The notes under the pieces were generated by a model. That model had not been told where the DNA came from. It saw nothing but the letters and a program-made list of their open reading frames with translations, and did no database searches. Made by a program: the position numbers and the translations under genes. Source: Orobanche coerulescens (Eukaryota > Streptophyta > Magnoliopsida > Lamiales > Orobanchaceae). Taken from it: a DNA stretch of 64,000 nt. Within the stretch, counting starts at the first letter, position 1; each line of letters starts with the position of its first letter. Shown one piece after another: positions 44,474 to 55,023 of the stretch. The stretch spans positions 47,399,501 to 47,463,500 of the forward strand of contig CM065804.1 of assembly GCA_033398695.1 (NCBI GenBank), written 5' to 3'.

Positions 44474-45021
44474 TACATACATATATGCATGAGTTAAAAC
44501 ACGGAGAGACAGAGAAATAGAGAAGGGGACTCCTTTGGTTATAGAAGGAGGCCTAAGTCTTAGTTTCAAAATGCATCAAAATCAATATGTATCTTTTAAG
44601 TATTTGATTCTTTCATTCTCCTTTGGAGTGTCTAGGATGTGAGTAAGATATTAGTCTATATGATTGTAATAATTTTTCATATAGTGGAATTTTTTCTTTT
44701 TGGAAGCCGTGGTTTTTCTCCGATTTTGGAGTTTCCACGTATATTCTTGTTTTCATATTTCTTTACTGTTTTCATTGACTGGGTTGTCAAGACCGTTTTT
44801 CCCAACCGTATATGTAGAGACTTTTAAGTACCTAGAGTACTCTTCCAACTCCTAAGCAAGATTACTAAAATTACAGGCACCAAACTTATTGAAATTAATG
44901 CAACAATGTTTTTCACGCCAAAAGGCAACTGACTAAGAATCTCTATCCTCATTAGTTATTACATTTTGTTTATTAAATTCTATTTCGTTCATTGACTGTG
45001 AGGTTTCTCGTCTGATATCAG
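44474..45021. other. End of intron 1 of the lyase gene
   Basis: AT-rich sequence with no gene or repeat recognised; ends in the acceptor CTGATATCAG| at 45021. Confidence 0.5.
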
Positions 45022-45097
45022 ACAGACGCTGCTGGAAGAAAACGTTGAAGTTGTCTTGCCATCTTCTGAAGTGCATTTGTTGAAGCACAAACAGCAT
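45022..45097 (+). CDS. Lyase gene, exon 2
   Basis: 76 bp between GATATCAG| and |GTAAACTG. One base completes the codon begun in exon 1 and 25 codons follow, including PSSEVHLLKHKQH, the segment that precedes the conserved VVMSNG of exon 3 (lyases of this family have a similar V-x-L-H-x-H stretch just before the catalytic-fold start). Phase 0 at the end fits exon 3. Confidence 0.75.
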
Positions 45098-45414
45098 GTA
45101 AACTGCTTTTCAGAATAATTTTTAGAACACAAGAGTTACCCCTTGATGATTAGCATAATTTCAAAAAAAAAAAAAAAAAGTGTGTTATCTTTCAAAATTA
45201 TAAATAAGCTCATGGCACTGATTTGTGTGATACAGAGTATTTTTCCATTTGTAATAGGGGTAAGTTTGTCATTAAAACTTCATATTTTGTAGGCAAGTGA
45301 GCTAATCTCTCTTCCCGTAGATAGGAAGGATTCAGTGACAAGCCTCTTGTGCTTAAACTGTGTTTAAGAAATTTACGTATTTTATTATCCAAAATTTCGG
45401 ACAATAAGTACTTG

Positions 45415-45600
45415 GGTATATATACTTGGTCAAATGAGTACATTAGTACTCATATTCGGTCAAATGAATAAAGAGTACTTATGTATTCGGCCAAATGAAT
45501 ACAGAGTACTAATATATTCGATCATATAATTTGCCAAATGAGTATACGAATATTCATGTACTCATTGAAATAAGTACAGCAGTATTCATATAACTATTTT
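45415..45600. repeat. Degenerate 30-bp repeats in intron 2
   Basis: Three to four imperfect copies of a TTCGGTCAAATGAATANAGA / GTACT unit, many with small palindromes (GAGTAC..GTACTC). No gene. Confidence 0.6.
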
Positions 45601-45753
45601 AATAAACCAATAATCTAGAAAGATCTAAGCACCAGATCCATTCTCAGATGACGTTCATTGAATATTGCAGAACTTAACTCCATATTAATCTAGTTTATTT
45701 TGAAACTTGTATCCATATTCGTAACAGAAAGAAAAAAAAAATATGTATTGCAG

Positions 45754-45875
45754 GTTGTAATGAGTAATGGGATTGTCAAGGTTACATTAACGGTACCAGA
45801 TGGTATGGTGACTAGTGTAACATATAAAGGCAGTGACAATTTGCTTGAATCCCGGAATAAAGAAGATAATAGAGG
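45754..45875 (+). CDS. Rhamnogalacturonate lyase-like gene, exon 3
   Basis: Acceptor TATTGCAG| and donor AGAGG|GTACGA bound 122 bp. It encodes VVMSNGIVKVTLTVPDGMVT, then YKGSDNLLESRNKEDNRG, a close match to the start of plant rhamnogalacturonate lyases (polysaccharide lyase family 4), where NGIV, the NLLE box and the NRGYWD junction are highly conserved. The enzyme cleaves the rhamnose-galacturonate backbone of pectin in the wall. Codon use and splice signals look like a normal host gene and no stop is present. Confidence 0.85.
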
Positions 45876-45978
45876 GTACGAACACACACACATACACACA
45901 TTCGTGTTGTTTTATCTTTCTAGAATCTATGAATCTTTTCAGTAATTTGAGTTGAGTTGTGAATATCGATCCATATAG

Positions 45979-46029
45979 GTATTGGGATCTTGTTTGGAAT
46001 AAGCCAGGATTTCACACTATCATGGATAA
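45979..46029 (+). CDS. Rhamnogalacturonate lyase-like gene, exon 4 (last one found)
   Basis: 51 bp after CCATATAG|, completing GYWDLVWNKPGFHTIMD, and ending at GATAA|GTAAGTAAG. GYWDLVW is the conserved family block. About 110 residues of a protein that is usually 600 or more are covered by exons 1-4. I found no further exon to position 64000: 53 bp after this donor begins the inverted-repeat block with its nested elements. Either the next intron exceeds 17.9 kb or the gene is broken here. Confidence 0.85.
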
Positions 46030-46082
46030 GTAAGTAAGCCAATCCTTTATTATTTGCGTTCACTAAATTTTAATCTCAATTG

Positions 46083-46399
46083 TATTTTTGTTATGAATTA
46101 GACAAGTATATTATTATTTTGGTATATTCTTCAATATTTTTTAAAAGGTGCATTCTTTAATAACCTGCACCATCTGAATAAATATAAATTTATTTGCATA
46201 TTTTTAATAATATAGGGAGTAATGTATCTTTTAATTCATATAGAAAAATAATCTTTAAATAAGTAAGAAATAATATGGCTATTTAATTTATAAAACGGGT
46301 AAACAGTCCATTTTATAAAGCACATAATGACAATCTCCCATTCATTTGCTTGAAACGGGAATTACACATGATAATGTCAGCATTTCACTATATAGCATC
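46083..46399. repeat. Left arm of a long inverted repeat
   Basis: Starts TATTTTTGTTATGAATTAGA and ends CTATATAGCATC. Its reverse complement is at 61619-61932, with one indel of about 22 bp and one of about 30 bp. Arms of this length are known in Mutator-like elements, but I found no clear target duplication. Confidence 0.88.
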
Positions 46400-46532
46400 C
46401 TTTTGTGGGGGCTTTCGCTTGTTACCTTCTTGTGTTTTATAAAGTGGATTATTTATCCTCATGTGTAAATAGACCGATGCTCTATGTAAATGCTGACAAA
46501 AGGATGCTATATAGACCGATGCTATATAGACC

Positions 46533-46641
46533 GATTCACATATAAAATTACGTGGATCCTCTAATACATGTTCTCTTTGGACTTCCGAAGGATAAGCTAG
46601 TATTTTTGGTTCCTAGGTATATTTAGCAGGACCGGCTTTTT
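46533..46641. repeat. 109-bp direct repeat, left copy
   Basis: GATTCACATATAAAATTACG through ACCGGCTTTTT recurs in the same direction at 63111-63219 with about four differences. The left copy lies inside the inverted arms, the right one outside. Confidence 0.88.
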
Positions 46642-47127
46642 TATTTTATTTAGAAAACAGAAAATAAATTCGCATACATCCTACTATTCTAAAAGAGTGA
46701 ATGTCATTTTGGTCGAAAACGTACGTGTTTCCTATCATTCTTCATTTCGACGCCTCGATTTTCGACTTCCTCGCTTTCTCTCTGCCTACTTCCTGCTCTT
46801 TTCTCTCTTCACAAACCCTAGGGGTCTTTATTCACCTATACCCCCATCGGCCATCGCCATCCGATTATAGTTTATTGTTGTTTGAGTGCGATGCTACTCC
46901 AAACAGTACTTAATCCTCTTCGTCGTCTTACTTCTTCCTCTTTTCCTCTCGTCTTCTTCGGTTCGGTGTTCTGATCCATCTGCTTCCAGGTAAAAAAAAC
47001 CACGATATGTATATTGGAAATTCGCTTTCTTCTTCTGTTAAGATTGCATATTTAGTTTTTCCTCTTCTGTTGAGATTGCATATTATCTTAGTTCTTCTTC
47101 TTCTTCTCAACTAGGGCAAATCATCTA
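46642..47127. other. Gene-like 5' leader fragment, possibly captured
   Basis: 46730-46990 has the pyrimidine-rich look of a plant 5' untranslated leader (CTCTCTGCC, CTCTCTTCACAAACCCTAG) followed by CTGCTTCCAG|GTAAAAAAA, which could be a splice donor. No long reading frame with a recognisable product. A gene fragment inside long inverted arms would fit a Pack-MULE, but that is inference. Confidence 0.3.
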
Positions 47128-48094
47128 GGAAAAATGGCTTGAATAGCCTTCAACTATAAAATATTTGTTTAAATAGGCCTCGACCAAAATAAGACTATAA
47201 AACAAAAAGAAAAAATATATTAATATTTCAAATGACATTATTATTCTTATTATAATAACGAGATTGAAATCGTTACTAGATACACATAACGATGTTAAAT
47301 TCGTTACAGGTAAAAATATTAAAAATAATTTTGAATTGCCTGAGGATATGAACTTTCAAAGTCGTTACAGCGATATTAAAGTCGTTACTAATACAAATAT
47401 TAAAAAATATTTTCTCTTACCTTATTATATTTAAATTGTCCGTACGTATATTCATAATGATATTTAAGTCATTCCAACTGTCTGTAACGAGTTCTAATTC
47501 GTTCCCATGTATCCAAAACGATATACAGATGGTTCTTGTACTTTGCTATTTAATATGTCCAAAACGATGTCTAAGTCGTTTTTCCTTCTTGCATAACGAG
47601 ATACCTCACTGGAGTGCAAATGGCCGATATTGATATCGTTATTGTAGTCAAATAACGATATATATCTCGTTACATTATATTTACAATAATGCCACTATAC
47701 TATTTAAATTCGAAAATTGTATGATGTGGTGAAACAGTTTTATATCAATATGTAAATCGTTATAACGATTTCTAAGTCGTTCGCAATCTAAAAAACATTA
47801 TAGTGAGTAGATAACGAACCTAATATCGTTGGGATTGAAACCAAAACTATAACGATGCTCAAATAGTACCTAATATCGTTGGGATTGAAACCAAAACTAT
47901 AACGATGCTCAAATAGTTTCTTTGATCAAATAACGACGTCGTGTTTAATCTTCTCTCGGGTCAAATGAATCCGTAACTATATCCAAATCGTGTTTTTAGA
48001 AAAAATACGAACTCAATATCGTTTTATTTAAATATGCACTAACACGTGTTATAAATCGTTTCTTTGATCAAGTAACGACTTGTATATCGTTCTT

Positions 48095-48675
48095 ACAAAT
48101 ATTGATCAAAGGTCATAATGTGTTCTTTATCGTTTTAATGGAGATCATACGAACCCAATATTGTTTCAATATAATTTGTAGTTATAACAATATACATATC
48201 GTGTCTTCATATGCAGCACGAGTCGTTTATCGTTATGGATTAAAATTGACGATTTCATTGTTCTGTGCCATACGTCATGACTCCTACATGTGTACACGAG
48301 TGAAAAATATCATACAATGTGATTCAAAAGAATTTCAAAATGATGATCAATCATTCAAGTTCTCAATTTCAATTTACATAACTTTTACATTGAATAGTTG
48401 ATCAAATCATGTCTATCTATTTGACAACCATTTTAAAATGCACTTAAATCACCTTGTATGATAATTTTTCTTGTATACACATGTAGGAGTCATGACGGAT
48501 GGCACGGAACAACCAAATCATCAATTTTAATCCATAACAAAAAATAACTCGCGCTCCATACAAAGACACGATATGTATCTCTGTATAACTAAAAATTATA
48601 CTGAAATGATATTAGGCTTGTGAAATCTCCATTAAAATGATACACACCACGTTATGATCTTTGGTCAATATTTTT
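48095..48675. repeat. Inverted repeat, 250-bp arms, 80-bp loop
   Basis: The segment from ATTGATCAAAGGTCATAATG to about 48345 returns in reverse complement at 48425-48669 (…GTTATGATCTTTGGTCAAT), at an estimated 75-80% identity. A third, more diverged copy at 49148-49385 has the orientation of the right arm. Confidence 0.75.
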
Positions 48676-51505
48676 AAGGTTATTAGAGGAAGCGCTATAC
48701 CGATGACGAGTGTAAATAAAAATATTAAGCTTTAAAAATTATCGGTTAGGTATTATTTTTTTTCGAAGAAGTCTATTTTGTAATTTGTAGAATAATTTCT
48801 ATGACTTTATATTATAAAAGGTGTTCGATGGGTTTTACATATTTGTGAATGTGAGGCAAATTATGCACCAAACAACTATGTTTGATAGTTAACTTACAGA
48901 TGTTTCCTTAGGCCTCAAACTACGATTTATTATTGTGTTACAAAAGTATTCATTTATCTCTTTTATTAAAGAGTACTTTGATTTTTTATTAGACTCCAAA
49001 ATTAGTTTTATTTACTAAATGATATTTCGTATAGAATTTAAAGATAGATATGATTGATCATTTTTTTTATTTTTAAAAATTATATAATCTATCTTCTCTA
49101 CAGTGGTAGATAAGTTATCAACGATTTATATCTTTAATTTCGTCCATTTTTAAATGTACTAGAACCATTTTGTATGATACTCTTTTATCCATGTATACAC
49201 TTAGGACTCATTCCGGATGGCAACCAATGATCGAATTATCAAGTTAAGCCATAACGAAATTCATATCGTGTTCTATATGAAGACACGATATGTAACTCGT
49301 TATAATTTATTTTATACTGAAACAATATTGGGTTCATAAAATTTCTTCTAAAACGGTATACACCATGTTATCATCAATGTTGTTTTTTACAAAACGATAG
49401 CCAAATTGTTATTTTAGCAAATAAACAATTTGTAACTCGTGATAGAATAAACTTTGAATGGAACGATCTGGAGTTTTTATAATTTATAAAGAAACGATAT
49501 AGATATCGTTCTGTAATATCTTTACAAGGGAGCAAATCGAACTTGAAGTCATTATATGTTTACAAAAACGACTTGCAAATCGTTCTGATTATATTTTCAA
49601 TAACACGATTTGAAATTTGTTATTTAAAGACTGTAACGATTTCTGATACAGAAACGACTTGAAAGTCGTTATAACGACTTAGACATTATTGTTAGGATGC
49701 ATACAATACGTGGGCATTATTATAAATATAATTCAACGATATTGAACTGGTTATATCTAGGGGTGAAAACTGGGCGGATATTTCCCGCCCGATCCAGAGC
49801 CGTATCCGGTCGGGATCAAATTCGGGATGAAAAATAGGTATCCGGTCGGATTCGGATACGGATCCGGATAGTTGAATTCGGATACGGGTTCGAATTCGGA
49901 TAATGCAATATCCGCCCGCATCCGAGTTTTCCCATATTTTATCGGATATTATCCGGATACCAATCCGGATAATAAATCCGGATATCCATATTTTTAAATT
50001 TTAAATATATTTTATTATATATATATATATAGGGTGGGGTTATTCTAAAAAGGGTCTTATAATAAAAAGTGTAGGAAGGATTGTGGGAGTGACATGTGTC
50101 ACCTTGCCACATCATCATGCCACATCATATGACATGTGGCACCCCCCCACCCCCACCCACCCACCCCACAAAAAAATTTCCCGCCAAAAAAAAAATTGGG
50201 GGGCCCAAAGATATTCGAGGTATATTACAGCACCGTGAATCCCTATATGGGACCCACCAGGCTGAACAGCATCATACTCATCGACTCACAGAAACAACAA
50301 CATAAAACCACGTCATAAAGACGCAAAACAGAATAATCCACTCGGTTCAACCGGTCAACATAACATCATCATCCAACACAAACATAATAGGCAACAATAC
50401 AATCTGGATGAACAGGAACTCTTAAGTACTCGAGTACAATTATTAGTTCAAGACCCACAAAAGATGAAAAGATAAAAAGACACTAAGACGTCACTCGTGC
50501 ACAATCATCACGCGCGGCCATCATCCGTGTACTGGTCTAGCGCCCGCTCGTCTCGATGAACCTGACCTGAAATTCATAAAACGAATTTCCCCAAACGGGT
50601 CCCCAGAGGGGTTAGCAATTACGCTAGTACAAGTAACCAAATGAACGACTTACATCTTACACATATAGTAATGCATTCAATTAAGAAAACATAGTTCCAA
50701 AACACTCATTTCTGGAAATGCCATAATCAAATCACATTTGTAAAAATGCACCACAATTAACCATGGATCCACCCCTCCGTGGACCCCTACCGAGACCCCG
50801 TCGGATCTAACCCATAGTGGTTAAAAGCAAGCTCACGGATCCACCCCTCCGTGGACCCCTACCGAGACCTCGTCGGATCTAACCCATAGTGAGCATACAC
50901 ACACACACACAAGTCTCATGCAATACTACTACGTTAAGATTGTAAGTTCATAAGGATACTTGCCTCGATTAATAGACGGTGACACGAACGGAACGGAAGA
51001 ATCAAGCGCGACCGCGAGGAATCGACGAATGAACCTAACGATTCGAATAACACAATCACAACCACTCCTAAACGATTACGGAAATGGAATACACCCGAAA
51101 ACCCGCCTACGATTCATGTATATTCGTACAAAAATAACAACGAGGGCGGACCACAACCCAACCCTCTCGATTTTGCAAAACCATGAAAATATACCATGAA
51201 TCCGTAGGAAAACTAATCATACCAACAAGATTAATCATATTCATCATGAATCCACCAACAAAACGGAACGGATCGGAAGAAAATCCCAAAACCCCCAAAT
51301 TATCCAAAAGTAGGGTTCTAAGAGATTTACCGTGGATTAGGATGAAAGATTCATGTTGATGTTGTTATAATACTCTAAGAACTCAAGAAAGATGTTGGAT
51401 GAGATGATTGGAGGAAGAAACCGCCAAGGAAATTGCCCCGGAATCGCCTTCGCCGCGGAGAGAGGAAGAAATGAGAATTTATGTTCATCTCGGTCAACTC
51501 CCTGG

Positions 51506-51514
51506 TTTATATAG
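51506..51514 (-). promoter_or_regulatory. TATA box of the chromovirus LTR
   Basis: Minus strand CTATATAAA inside CCCTGGCTATATAAACCAGGG, itself a near-palindrome. The same box is at 58502-58510 in the other LTR. Sequence beyond it (downward) is the expected transcript start. Confidence 0.75.
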
Positions 51515-51525
51515 CCAGGGAGTGT

Positions 51526-52056
51526 TAGCGCGCGCTAATCCTCAAAGGTTAGCGTGCGCTAACGGGATAAAAATATAGACCAAACAGTTAGTGTCCAGTC
51601 CAGTAGCCAGACCTCTGGCCGTTAGCGTGCGCTACTCCAAATGTAGCGTGCGCTAATGACCTATCGGTAGCGCGCGCTATCGACCAATAGCATGCGTTAC
51701 CTGGACATCAGTCGAGTCCAGTGACAAACTGTCCAGAACCCACTTGATCCGTTAGCGTGTGCTACCATACAAGCGTAGCGTGCGCTAACTGGCACCTGAC
51801 CGGGTTCAGTAGTAAAATGTCTAGTACTGGACACTCACGCTAGCGCACGCTACCGGGTATCATCAGCGTGCGCTAGCCTCCCGACCTTAGCGTGCGCTAG
51901 TATGCGTAGCGTACGCTAATACGCCAATCCAGAAGGCTGGAAAAATAGCACTGCCACTCCCAGGGCTTGCTCCCTAGCGCGCGCTACGAATCAGTCGTAG
52001 CGTGCGCTACTAAGGGGCCCCTAGCGCGCGCTATGCAGAACAGATAGCGTGCGCTA
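51526..52056 (-). promoter_or_regulatory. Array of 16 promoter palindromes TAGCGYGCGCTA
   Basis: Twelve-bp near-palindromes start at 51526, 51550, 51623, 51644, 51668, 51688, 51753, 51776, 51841, 51864, 51888, 51907, 51975, 51998, 52022 and 52045. Steps are 19-24 bp inside groups and 65-73 bp between groups (group sizes 2, 4, 2, 4, 4). The array lies immediately upstream of the TATA box in element direction. It is a candidate binding platform for a dimeric protein; function not shown. Confidence 0.8.
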
Positions 52057-52339
52057 GGTTACGAAATATAAACGGTTCACAACATCGGATTATGAACGAA
52101 ACACCAAACGGAACACCTCAAAGCGCATCAAAACATAGAATGGATCCACGGCAACCCCGAAACAGCGGTTCCGCACAACAATAACGAGTCTCAGATCAAT
52201 AGATGACGGAAAAGAATCACTGTAAGGTACATAAGGGTCACTACGACCGATAAATACACCGAAAAGGAAAATACAAGGGGAAAGAAAAAATGAGGATATT
52301 ACATTCTACCCCTCTAAAAACAAGTTTCATCTCAAAACT

Positions 52340-53404
52340 TTAAGAAACAAACAACTCAGGGTACCTAGCACGCATGCTATCCTCGGTTTCCCAAGTTGCC
52401 TCCTCGACACCGTGTCTCGACCACTGCACCTTGACCAAAGGTATGGTCTTATGCCTCAGTCGTTTCTCACGATGCTCCAAAATCTTCAAGGGACGCTCTT
52501 CGAAAGTAATATCCTCGGCGACATCAGTCTCACCATAATCGATGACGTGACTAGGATCCGGGACATATTTCCTCAACTGGGAAACATGAAAAACGCTATG
52601 AACATGACTCAAGGCTGGAGGTAACGCCAAATGGTATGCCAACTCACCGACTCGCTCGAGAATCTCAAAGGGTCCAATAAATCTCGGACTCAACTTCCCC
52701 TTCTTCCCGAAACGAAAAACTCCCTTCGTCGGCGACACCTTTAGCAAAACTTGGTCTCCCACCTCGAATTCCAAAGTTCGGCGACGGACGTCGGCATACG
52801 ACTTCTGTCGACTCTGGGCAGTCAACATCCGTTCTCGAATTACTTCTATCTTCCGCCTCGTCTCTAAAACGACGTCCGGCTCGGTCCCGACTAAGTCAGA
52901 CGTCTCATTCCAACAAATTGGTGATCGACATCGCCGCCCATAAAGTGCCTCATATGGTGCCATCCGAATCGACACGTGCCAACTGTTGTTGTACGTGAAT
53001 TCGATCAATGGCAAATGTTCCTCCCAATCGCTACTCCAATCGAGGGCACAAGCACGCAATATATCCTCGAATGTCTGGATAGTGCGTTCCGACTGTCCAT
53101 CTGACTGGGGATGAAAAGAGGTACTCAAATGCAAACGGGTACCCAACGCCTTATGCACCGCCTGCCAAAAGTGCGATACGAAACGGCCATCACGATCCGA
53201 AACAATAGACTTTGGAGTACCGTGAAGCCTCACAATCTGCGCAATAAACACACGAGCTAACTTCTCTGGACCCCAAGTGTCCTTGATGCCCAGAAAATGT
53301 GCCGACTTGGTCAGACGATCAACAATCACCATACCATATTCATGCCCGACCTCGATCTCGGCAAACTCGTAATGAAATCCATCGATATATCTTCCCATTT
53401 CCAT
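52340..53404 (-). pseudogene. Chromovirus integrase core and chromodomain
   Basis: 354 codons. Carries VDRLTKSAHFL, KSIVSDRDGRF (second catalytic aspartate), SFHPQSDGQSERT (glutamate), a GPF box (LSPRFIGPFEIL) and at the end a chromodomain (LVKVQWSRHGVEEATWETED) that in this group helps target insertion to certain chromatin. The frame differs from the upstream polyprotein: a one-base frameshift near 53330-53345 splits the core. Confidence 0.85.
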
Positions 53405-54441
53405 TCGAAACGAAGTGATGCAATAACTGACCCGTTACGATGCTCGATTTTGACACGACAAGTCAAACATCTCGCTACAAACTGTGCGACCTCCTCCTTC
53501 ATATCATTCCACCAGAAATTCCTTCTCAAGTCCTTGTACATCTTACTCGAACCAGGATGAACGGAGTAAGGTGTAGCATGGGCCTCCCGCAAAATACTCT
53601 GTCTCAACTCTGAGTCGTTCGGCACACAAAGCCGACTCTGGAATCTCAAAATACCATCCTCGTGAATCACAAACCCAGGAGACTTTCCCTTAAGAACGTT
53701 CTCTCGGATTTGAGTAATCATCGGATCCTCTGACTGCTTCAGCTTAATTTCATCGATCAAAGATGACGAAATCTCTAAAGCACAAAGTTGCCTGACGGCT
53801 CCAGGCAACAAAACCTCAATATCTAACTCGATCAAAGCCCACCGAAGCTCAGACTGATATGTAAGGATCTCAAGCGTTCGCAACGCAACCGGTTTCCGAC
53901 TCAAGGCGTCGGCCACGACGTTCGCCTTGCCCGGATGATAAAGGATTTCGAGGTCATAATCCTTAATCAGCTCTAACCACCTCCTCTGCCTCATATTCAA
54001 CTCCCGCTGAGTAAATATGTATTTCAGACTTTTATGATCGGTAAAAATCTGACATGCAGAGCCGAAAAGATAGTGACGCCAAATCTTGAGCGCAAAAACA
54101 ACTGCCGCTAACTCCAAATCATGAGTAGGGTAGTTAACCTCGTACGGCTTCAACTGTCTCGATGCAAAGGCAATGGTCTTGTCGTGCTGCATCAATACGC
54201 ACCCAAGACCCTGACCCGAAGCATCGCTATAAACGGCGAATCCCTCGTTGCCACACGGCAATGCCAAAACCGGAGCTGAAGTCCAACGCTTCTTCAGCTC
54301 CTCAAAATTGGACTGCCTCTCGTCATTCCAGACGAACTTCTCGGATTTCTGGAGCAACTGTGTAAGTGGTCCAGCCAGTTTCGAGAAACCCTCGACGAAC
54401 CTACGGTAGTAGCCAGCTAAACCCAAGAAACCACGGAGCTC
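53326..54441 (-). pseudogene. Chromovirus RNase H and integrase zinc finger
   Basis: Continues the reverse transcriptase frame after a TAG at 54442-54444. It starts with [18 protein letters not shown], then RNase H ([40 protein letters not shown]) and the integrase zinc finger ([11 protein letters not shown] with CLTC), and ends by frameshift just after [10 protein letters not shown]. Confidence 0.85.
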
Positions 54442-55023
54442 CTACACGTTCTTGGGCGGTGCCCAATCCAACACTGCCTCAATCTTCTGCGGATCCACAC
54501 GAACCCCCTCGGCTGAAATCACGTGACCTAAAAACATCACTTCTTTCAGCCAGAACTCACATTTCGAGAACTTTGCATAGAGTTGCTCGGTCCTCAAAAT
54601 GTCTAATACTACTCGCAAATGATGGGCATGCTCTTCCTCATTCCTCGAGTAAATAAGAATATCGTCTATGAAGACGACGACACACTTATCCAAATACTCG
54701 ATAAAGACTTTCTTCATCAACTGCATGAACACCGCCGGTGCATTAGTTAACCCGAAAGGCATAACTACGAACTCATAATGTCCGTATCTCGTCCGAAAAG
54801 CTGTTTTCGGCACATCGGACTCTCTCACCCGGAGTTGATAGTACCCCGATTTCAAATCAATTTTCGAGAACACCGCAGCTCCCTGCAACTGATCGAACAA
54901 GTCATCAATTCTCGGCAAAGGATACTTGTTCTTGATGGTCACCTTATTTAGTTCGCGATAGTCGATACACAAACGTAGTGAACCATCCTTCTTCCGCACG
55001 AACAGGACCGGTGCGCCCCATGG
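54442..55023 (-). pseudogene. Chromovirus reverse transcriptase fragment
   Basis: Contains [36 protein letters not shown] and the catalytic FIDD (about 110-113 of the part from 54999). Bounded by in-frame TAG codons at 55024-55026 and 54442-54444; both neighbours stay in the same frame, so each is a single nonsense change. Confidence 0.87.

Larger units (their letters stand above)
50208..52303 (-). mobile_element. Chromovirus 3' LTR (outer tip missing)
   Basis: Collinear with 57195-59263 from AAGATATTCGAGG onward. Has the doubled CCGAGACCCCGTCGGATC unit (about 50760-50885) shared with family B, the TATA box at 51506-51514 and 16 promoter palindromes. Confidence 0.88.

Noticed and set aside
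46701..46913. 70-codon frame in the gene-like leader
   Set aside because: Pyrimidine-rich composition, no known domain; more like an untranslated leader.
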